In this document: in pieces, positions 56,732 through 64,000 of the stretch | Position numbering within the stretch: the stretch's first letter is position 1 | Layout of the letters: each line of letters starts with the position of its first letter | Origin: Antiaris toxicaria | Lineage: Eukaryota > Streptophyta > Magnoliopsida > Rosales > Moraceae | Length of the DNA stretch: 64,000 nt | Direction of reading: 5' to 3' | Assembly (NCBI GenBank): GCA_035233585.1 | Contig: CP141154.1 | Span: forward strand, 65,626,501 to 65,690,500 | Made by a program: the position numbers and the translations under genes | The notes under the pieces: model-generated | Databases searched by the model: none | What the model saw: the letters and a program-made list of their open reading frames with translations, nothing else | Told to the model about the DNA's origin: nothing

Positions 56732-59700
56732 TATGGGCACGATCCCTCTAGCTTGGGTCATCCACCTTATCTTGCTTTCTTTCTTTGTTCTTTGCTTCTA
56801 CTTACTTAGCTTGCTTGTCTTTATGACTTTCTCTTTCCTTAGGGGTTTAAAAGATTGGTACTTGAAAAACCAGGAATATATTTTTTTTCTTTTTAAACTT
56901 GGCTGGATGAAACTATTAGTTCTTTGAAATCGTGTATACATAAATATATGCGTACTACTTAATGTTTTTCCCCAAATATACTTTGCGGTCTTGTTACTTT
57001 AAAGCACGTCAAAATAAAAACATACTTATAAGCTTGTTTCACTACTTAATATACTACATTCTTGTTTTATCTTTATACATATACTTCACTATTACACTTT
57101 CTTTCTTTTACACTTTGATTACAGTGAACTCTGTAAAACGAAACCATAACCCGTCCATGACATCGCTGGGATCTGCCTACCAGTCCGTGACTCTTGTTTC
57201 ATATTGCTGGCTGCTTACCTTTATTACCTACATCACGAATAGACTCATGAGCTAAAGCTCAGTAAGTACAAACATACAAATAAATAAGCTGAATGCACCA
57301 CACTTGGGATTAGTCAACTTATGACCAATTATTTACTTATTCCTATGCTTTACTTATTCTTTCTATTCTATCTCTTTCTTTTCTTTGCTTTACTTTATCT
57401 AGCTTAATCTTTCACTTGTGGGCCCGTGGTTAGACGTACCTAATACGCGCAGACCAATAGAGGATCAGGGGAGCGACCCACCAATCAACCCTAAGGTCAT
57501 CTCTAGACTACTACCTATAGGTAGCAAGTCAAGCCATCAATTACCTCATTATTAACGAGGCAGCGCCACACAACTGGGGTGGAGGCTATCTTTGAACCTC
57601 AAAACTGGAGAGATTGGTACGCCAACCTTAACTTTTACGGCTTATTATCTGACTTATCTTATTCTTCTTTTCTTTATCTGATCTTGCTTAACTATTCTCG
57701 TGAACATGTTAGTATCATGTCACAAACTGAATAACTTAAATGTGTATATATATAATACAACTATATGGCCAGTCAATTCATGAATAGACAATTAAATGTC
57801 TGTACTTACAGCACTTGTGCTAGTGTAAACTTCTGTGGGTCCGTCGAGCTCCTTTGCCCGTCTCTAGTTGAGTTTCCTAAAGACACAATGTCATTGGTTA
57901 ATACATTTTCATTAACTGACTTTATTATACTAAAATCTGAACTTTAGCTTTTTAAAATCTTAATTAAAGTCTTATGACGACATTTAAAGTCCTAACGACT
58001 CTGTTTAGACTTTTTTAAGGCTCTAGCAACCATTTCCGAGCATTTCAGAAATTTTGGTAAACTTGGTGAATAGTAACTTTCGACTGTGAATAGTACTATT
58101 CATGTGAATAGACCATGCACGTGAATAGTAACTGGGCCGGGGGACGTTTCTATTTTTCTACTTAGACCGGGTTCCCTAAGTCTGAGAACCATAAAATAGC
58201 TAACTGGAGGGTTTAATGCCCCTTTTTTGACTTTTCTAAACTTTTTGGTCAAAATGACCATTTTGCCCCTAACGGGTCTTGGGGTCGTAACATTCTCATT
58301 TTGGTGCTTAAACGGGATTTTCTGAATCCCTAAAATCTTAAAACAATCTTTTCTAGGTCTTGGTAAATTTTTACAGCTTAATTGTTGTAATTACACCATT
58401 TAGTTGTCACCCGTCCCTCGGGTGGTACTATTCCGACTCTTGAGGTCGTGGCACTTTTTTCTAGCGTTTCAGAGCTTCAAACGAGCTTTTCACTCATCTT
58501 AAAAACGTTCCTTATTCTCTTCCCGACTTTGGTCTCTGAGGGGCTCGAGTTTTACCATCTCGACCCTAAACTTTACCCTTGTTACCTAAAACGCCCTTGA
58601 CGTTATTTTTTTTCCGAGCATATTTTTATCTCTCGTTTCCTGAAATGCCCTTAACACTGCTTTAAAAATTTCGACAGCATTTCCACTTAAATTTTAGGTT
58701 TTCAGCGTTTAGGAAACGCCTCAAAACCATCTATCCTAATCTAAACCTACCATGTACTATACCAGAAGCCTATTTACGCAAAAGTTTCTAAACTTTTACG
58801 TGAAAACTTTCCACACTTTCATTGTACAATTCACACACAAAATCTTTGTTTTTCAATCACTTAGGCCACAGTTTTAGTCTAGGTTTCCAACATCAAAATT
58901 TTCTTTCATTCAAACATTCTTTCTTACACTTATAAACATGGTTTTTAAGGCATATTCAATACCTAAACCAACTAAAATTCTTGTTGAAATCTCACTTAGA
59001 TGCCACGGGTTTTATGTTAACCCTAACCAAACTTTGTTTTTCAATTCAACCACTTACACAAGCTTATCTTCTACATCATTCTAACTTACCACAACACTAA
59101 AATCACATGATTTTTACATGTTCTTCACACTAGGTATACATGGTTTCTCTTTAGAAAACTCTTACAAAATTTTGTTTCAAACTTTTTAACTTTTCTTTCT
59201 AAACATTTTACACATCAACACATGTTTTACACATCAACTAAAACCCACTCAAAATTCTTTCCAAACCCTATTAACATACACGGTTTTTTTCTTGAAACAA
59301 ACCAAATCCCACTTTGGTTTTAAGCTTTCAAGCTTTCTTTCTAGTTGTTTTACATATCAAAACACACTTTAAAACAAAAATTTAATTAAACCAAACTTGA
59401 AATTCCTTAAACCCATACACTTAGCCATGGGTTCCTCATAAAACTTACATGAAAAATTCTTGTTTCAAGCTTCTAAATTACTCTTTAACTATCATGCCAA
59501 CTAATTAACCATAAACAACAAAGTTTGAACTAAACATTTGTCATTCTTTTCTACTCAACATAGCCACAGATTTCTTCTTCAAAATACCAAAGAAAAGCTT
59601 GAAATTTCAAGCTTACCTTGCTATATTACTCAACACTTACTTAGGAAGAACTTTGCTTAAGATTTTAACACCAAACTTTGAAGAAACTTAAGCTCAATGA

Positions 59701-60711
59701 AGGGGAAGAGTCAAGGCTTCAAAGGGCAGCAAAGGGGCTGTAATTTCAGAAAAATTTTCTGATTTTATGAAGCCAAAAACATTTTTAAAAGGGAGGCCAA
59801 AAAGGAGGACTTTTTAGCAATTTTCTTTAGGGACTTTTTAGCAACTTTTTAAGGGTTTATTTGCAAACTTTTTGTGGTCAAAATATAATTATTTTGGCTG
59901 CTTTTCCAGCTGCAAAACCGACCTACTTCAGCCCTTATCCACAAAATTTTTAAAAAAAAATCAACTTTGTATTTTTGGCTTAATCTTAGCCCTTGATCTT
60001 ACCTACCATTAATCTTAACCATTCATCCTACCTACCACCCTTTTTCTTCTAATTTTCTTATTCTTAATTATGACATCATCCATGATGTCATCCAATTAAT
60101 CCATAGGTCAAAGTTTGACCAAAAGTCAAACCGAATCAAACTTTACTGAAATCGCACAGGCGGGTTTCTGACGCCTCCTGTGCGATTGGTTTACCTTATT
60201 CTACTATCATTGGGCTAACAATAAATGACGAAGTCTTCCATCCTTTAGTAACCTTAGGTTTTACCTAGGGTAATCTCTTGGTTTCTTTGGCCCTAAAATG
60301 CTTCATCATTTTGCCGAAAATGATGCAATTTCTAGGGTGACATACCGGAGGACTTATCTAGCCATCCGTACTGTCAAATTATTCTAATAATATCTTAAAA
60401 CTCTTAAAATCCCTAAATTACTTTTCTTACTGTACTCTTACTTTGATTTGCCATATTCTTATCTTTACACTGTTCGGATACCGAAACTACTCCTTTTTGA
60501 GTGTTTTGCCCCGAAATCACTTTCTTGCTCATATACTTTATTCTCTACTAATTTTTGGAGATTTTAATTCCTCCAAAACATCTATTTATTACTATCAACA
60601 CTATAATTTGTCTAATCAAAACATAGTGTTTCTTTACATTATTGCTTACAGAACTCATAGAAAACCCTAGATTAAACTAAGTTACATTGTTAGAATTCTC
60701 TGGTCGTCACA
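56732..60711 (-). mobile_element. Inverted solo chromovirus LTR
   Basis: A 3,980-bp LTR on the minus strand: read from 60711 leftward it starts TGTGACGACCAGAG and ends GTGCCCATA. TTAGC (56727-56731) and TCGGC (60712-60716) flank it; the host LTR reads straight through if one copy is removed. Hairpin TGAGC-GCTCA at 57248-57261, ACTATTCA/TGAATAGT words near 58062-58130, and the ATGACATCATC-like segment near 60070 identify it as a relative of the copy 3 LTR. No internal domain, hence solo. ORFs near 56733-57255 and 57765-57947 are not genes. Confidence 0.9.
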
Positions 60712-61052
60712 TCGGCTTTCGGTCAAAATTTGACCATGAATTAATTAGTGAATTAATATATATAATAAGATGACATCATCACGTTGATATCATAAATCCA
60801 TTTTTTATTTCTTTGGTTTGGAAAGTAACATGAAAGGTGTATAGCTAGGATCATCCTACCTTTTGATCAATGGCCATGATCTAGCCAAAAAGATATTTGA
60901 AAACTTTTAAAAATTTTGGAAAAAGGCCATTCAGCCACTTGGAAAGGAAGAAGAAACAATTTTGATTTTTGGCCCAAAAATATTGCACTTTGATCCTTAA
61001 ACAATTAGCAAATTGTTGAAAAAACTTTGCTAAGTGGTCATTAGCTTTTGCC

Positions 61053-61060
61053 TATAAATA
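61053..61060 (+). promoter_or_regulatory. TATA box, 5' LTR of copy 5
   Basis: TATAAATA in GCCTATAAATAGGCATC; same place as in the LTRs of copy 3. The donor-like CAAG|GTGAGC at 61232 lies about 170 bases downstream. Confidence 0.7.
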
Positions 61061-62519
61061 GGCATCAAAATTCATAAGAAAAAAAAAAGGAAAAAGTAGC
61101 CAAACTCTTGCTCTTTTCTTGTAGCCCAAAACCGTGAGCCTTTCCCCCTTTCTAAGCCAAAGTTTGTTTTAAATTCCACACCAAACTTAGCTTTCATTGC
61201 AATTTTAGTATCAAGCCATCAACTAGACAAGGTGAGCTTCTAAATTGAAGCAATTTCTTTAGATTTTCTTAGTGAAAATCCGTGGGTTTGTTGAACAGAA
61301 AAACATTGAAAAAGTTGATGTTTTGTTGATGCGATGATTAGTTTGGTGTTGTAGAATTTGAAGCATGATTTAGGATTTAAAAACAAGCAAAAATTTTGCA
61401 TGTTTCCATGAAAAATCCATGGCATTGTTGGTGTGAAAAATGGTTTGGAAAATGATGTTTTGGTGCAATGTTTATGATTATTAGGTTATATGTTGAATCA
61501 ACCATGAAATGGAATCAATGAACAAGATTATTTGATGTATTTTCATGCTAAAATCTGTGAACAATGCTAGGGTTGAAATGAAAATTTGGTTAGGTTTTGA
61601 TGTTGTTTTTACACATTAGAAAACCTAAGAGTAACATGTAATACTTGAAATGTTGTGATGAAAAAACATGGGTGATGATTAATATGATAATCCAAGACTA
61701 GGTTTGGAAAAAAAAAATTTAATATTATGTATTGATTCTTGAATATTGGTTAATGTGGCAAATTTTTATACAAAGTTTGGAAACTTTGTATAAAATAGGC
61801 CTCTGGTATAGTACGTGGCAAGTACAAAGGTTTTGAAGCGTACCTAACGCCGAGAAACCTAAAAATACAAGCGTAAATGCTGCCAAAATTTTTAAAACGG
61901 CAAAGGGCATTTCGGGAAACGAGGGATAAAAATATTGAACTCGGGAAGGAAACCGGACCCCTCGGTAGATTAGGATTAAAAATGGAAAACCAATCCAAAA
62001 AGAATAGTAAACCGACCCTTAATGTCTAAAATGCCTAAAACAGGAAAAATTTTCATGTTAGGGGTATTTTGGAAAACGAGAAAAAATATTAGGTTGGGAT
62101 AGGAAACCCAAGCCTCTCGAGGACCGAGGGTCGGAGACGGGACAAAAAGTATTTCAAGAGTAATGAAACGGCCATTTGAGACTCCAAAACGCTCGAAAAA
62201 CGAGAAGAAACCCTAGGTGATGGATGAATAGTAACCGAGGGTCGGGAAAATGGATAATTAAGAAATTATAGTAAATTGAGCTGTAAAAATAATACAGAAG
62301 CCTAGAGAATATTATTTTAAGATATTTGGGCTTAGAAAATTTGAGAAAAACGATAGAACGATATAGTTACGGTCCCAAGACCTGTTAGGGGTAAAATAGT
62401 CATTTTAACCAAAAATTTCTGAAAGGCTCAGAAAAGACCCGAAACAACCTAGAGTGACCTAAATAAAATTATGGGACTCAATATAAAGATTTTAGAGTTA
62501 AAAAATCTAAAATTTTGAA

Positions 62520-62712
62520 GAACACGGGCATGTAGAAGAATACACGGCCGTGTATAGAAAAAAAAATTTAACCCAAGAAGTACACGGGCTTGAACACGGG
62601 CATGTATCAAGCCGTTTATAGTTACATGGCCAGATAGTAAACAACACGGCCATGTAGTGAGAAACCAGGAGGTACACGGTCATGAACATGGGTGTGTTGA
62701 AGGCCGTGTACC
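62520..62712. repeat. ACACGGGCGTGT/ACACGGCCGTGT palindrome array
   Basis: At least eight ACACGGNC or reverse-complement GCCGTGTA words in under 200 bp, including the perfect palindrome ACACGGCCGTGT (about 62542-62553). Phrases of the type TACACGGGCTTGAACACGGGCATGT and TACACGGTCATGAACATGGGTGTGT show a partial internal duplication. Some CG positions have decayed to CA or TG. Confidence 0.75.
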
Positions 62713-63992
62713 ATATTACAAGTTGAATTGTATTGAAAAATTTATCACAAAATAAATATATTTAAAGTAATAATTAATATAGGATATTAACAGACAATAT
62801 TATGTCTATAGGAACCCAAACTAGAGATAGAACTGCGGAGGAGTCCTAGAAGTGGACATTATCGCAGTATTGATAAGTTCAAGCATTTTCATGTTTGCAA
62901 CATGAAATACCGTATTACTTTGTTATGTATTAGTTGTGCATTGGGAATCAAGTCCTATTGACATTTGGGGATTAGTTAGTATAACATATCCCACATTTTG
63001 AAGATAAGAATATCTAAGGCCTACGAGCGATGGAGGTCAGTGACCTTGAGGTGACGATTAATGTCACTTGGTCAAAACTATAATTGAAAGATGGTAATAA
63101 AACCATTTAAGGCGTACCGCCCCTCCAACATTGTGGTGGAGGTTTTTCAGGTCCTACGGGGATATAAGGGCTGTAGAGGCTGAAGCTCTAGGGTCGCTCC
63201 CTAGGCCCTCCCAGTTAGCGTGCAATAATTTATCGGTACTGCCACAAAAGAATTCTACACCAGAATATAAATAGAGAAAGAATAATCAATAAAATGATGA
63301 AAACCATAATTAAGCATAACCGAAGCTTACACTAATTGTAGTAAACTCGGTTAGGATGATGTGAATAGTACCTCATTAGGATAATGTGAATAGTAACCAG
63401 TTATGGTAACAGTTACTATTCATCGATCAAATGTCAAAGTCACTATTTATGATGAATAGTATTATTCATAGGAGATTGAGTTTTTAATGTTTTTGAATGC
63501 ATATGATTCTTACTAAGTATGTTTGAACTTACTGAGTCTGTTAGCTTATTAGTTTGTTCATGTTGTAGGTAAGAAACCTATCCGATAGACTTTATGGATG
63601 GCAGCAAGATGTGCACATGTGCTGATGGGATAGGGAATTTACCGTGGACTTGGTCCTGTCAAACATCTTCCGCTGAGCTTTTAAAGTTAGTGAATTGAAG
63701 AGATTGTGAAATAAAACAAAATGCAGTATAAATATTTTGTATATTATGCATTATGTTATACTCCAAAAGACAATTAAAAGTTAAGATTGTATTTTATATG
63801 GCTTTTATACTTAGCTTTCTTTTCGAGAAAGTATGTATTAAAAAGTAAAAAAAAATTATGGGTGAAATTTTCGGACCCTGAGAAATGAAAGTTTGAGAAA
63901 AAGAGTTTTAAATTAACAACCCAGATTCTGCATACGAGCTATCTTGGTCGGCAATAGTGTTGCGGGTGATCCGAATCAGGGGCATCACAGGT

Positions 63993-64000
63993 TGGTATCA
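63993..64000 (+). other. Primer-binding site of copy 5, cut by window end
   Basis: TGGTATCA at the very end of the window, in the GGTTGGTATCA context seen at 17127. It shows that the LTR to its left is a 5' LTR and that copy 5 continues to the right. Confidence 0.85.

Larger units (their letters stand above)
60717..63989 (+). mobile_element. 5' LTR of chromovirus copy 5, right part
   Basis: This continues the LTR broken at 56731. It follows the copy 3 LTR to its end, through a TATA box at 61053-61060, a donor-like CAAG|GTGAGC at 61232, a CG-rich ACACGG cluster (62520-62712), an ACTATTCA/TGAATAGT cluster (63358-63472), a decayed hairpin (TGAGT-AGCTTA near 63536-63548) and TGTAG|GTAAGA. It ends GCATCACA, an intact CA terminus. 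Total LTR length without the insert is about 3.57 kb. Confidence 0.9.

Noticed and set aside
56733..57947. Hydrophobic open frames (56733-56927, 56962-57255, 57765-57947) as small membrane proteins
   Set aside because: They are antisense to a solo LTR on the minus strand. T-rich antisense sequence gives Phe/Leu-rich translations by composition alone.
7397..63989. A tandem (LTR-internal-LTR-internal) chromovirus array made by unequal recombination
   Set aside because: The LTRs at 13457 and 56431 begin exactly inside coding frames of another copy (integrase zinc finger; chromodomain) without a PPT, which fits nested insertion. Only the 35440 junction needs recombination or deletion.

Overview
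This 64-kb window is plant nuclear DNA made up, as far as I can see, entirely of LTR retrotransposons; I found no host gene, tRNA, rRNA or CRISPR array. Primer-binding sites complementary to initiator tRNA-Met, Ty1/copia (PR-IN-RT-RH) and Ty3/gypsy (PR-RT-RH-IN) domain orders, group-II-like chromodomains, very long LTRs (2.4-4 kb) and AT-rich, C-to-T-decayed sequence point to a repeat-rich, probably pericentromeric or otherwise heterochromatic part of a seed plant genome. The species cannot be named from the sequence.

Layout. 1-4884: remnant of an old Tekay/Del-like LTR carrying a ~117-bp tandem repeat, split by a solo copia LTR (1537-3975, duplication CCTAG). 4886-10900: 5'-truncated chromovirus copy 1 (RT to chromodomain) and its 3' LTR (7397-10900). 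10901-13456: chromovirus copy 2, a gag fragment fused to protease-RT-RNase H and stopping in the integrase zinc finger, where copy 3 inserted. 13457-35440: chromovirus copy 3 (5' LTR 13457-17126, PBS, an extra gag-like ORF1, gag, pol, PPT, 3' LTR from 33896). Its RNase H/integrase junction is split by a nearly complete Ty1/copia element (21761-32395; LTRs 2.45 kb, target duplication CAGGA/TAGGA). 35441-56430: chromovirus copy 4, starting inside its 5' LTR, with PBS at 37883, ORF1, gag and pol. It is interrupted by a younger, well-preserved chromovirus of a second family (38628-48390; duplication ACAGG/ATAGG) and by an inverted solo copia LTR (49713-52149; duplication GACTT). 56431-64000: 5' LTR of chromovirus copy 5, inserted in the chromodomain of copy 4. 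It contains an inverted solo chromovirus LTR (56732-60711; duplication TTAGC/TCGGC) and is followed by a PBS at the window edge, so the rest of copy 5 lies outside.

The elements are nested rather than tandem. Almost every gene is a pseudogene. Most in-frame stops that I can assign are Gln to TAG/TAA or Arg to TGA changes, and the imperfect target duplications differ mostly by C/T-type transitions, as expected for decay of methylated cytosine.

Most notable: (1) three unrelated families share one leader layout: TATA box, short exon, good 5' splice site inside the LTR, and a 3' splice site 4-8 nt before the first gag-type ATG, so splicing would remove the PBS and the whole 2.1-2.9 kb leader; (2) copies 3 and 4 carry a second, gag-like ORF with an acidic tail upstream of the normal double-zinc-knuckle gag; (3) a TGAGC-loop-GCTCA hairpin is kept near the 3' end of LTRs of two chromovirus families; (4) the copia leader carries a ~390-bp GC-rich, palindromic island with a 32-bp repeat.
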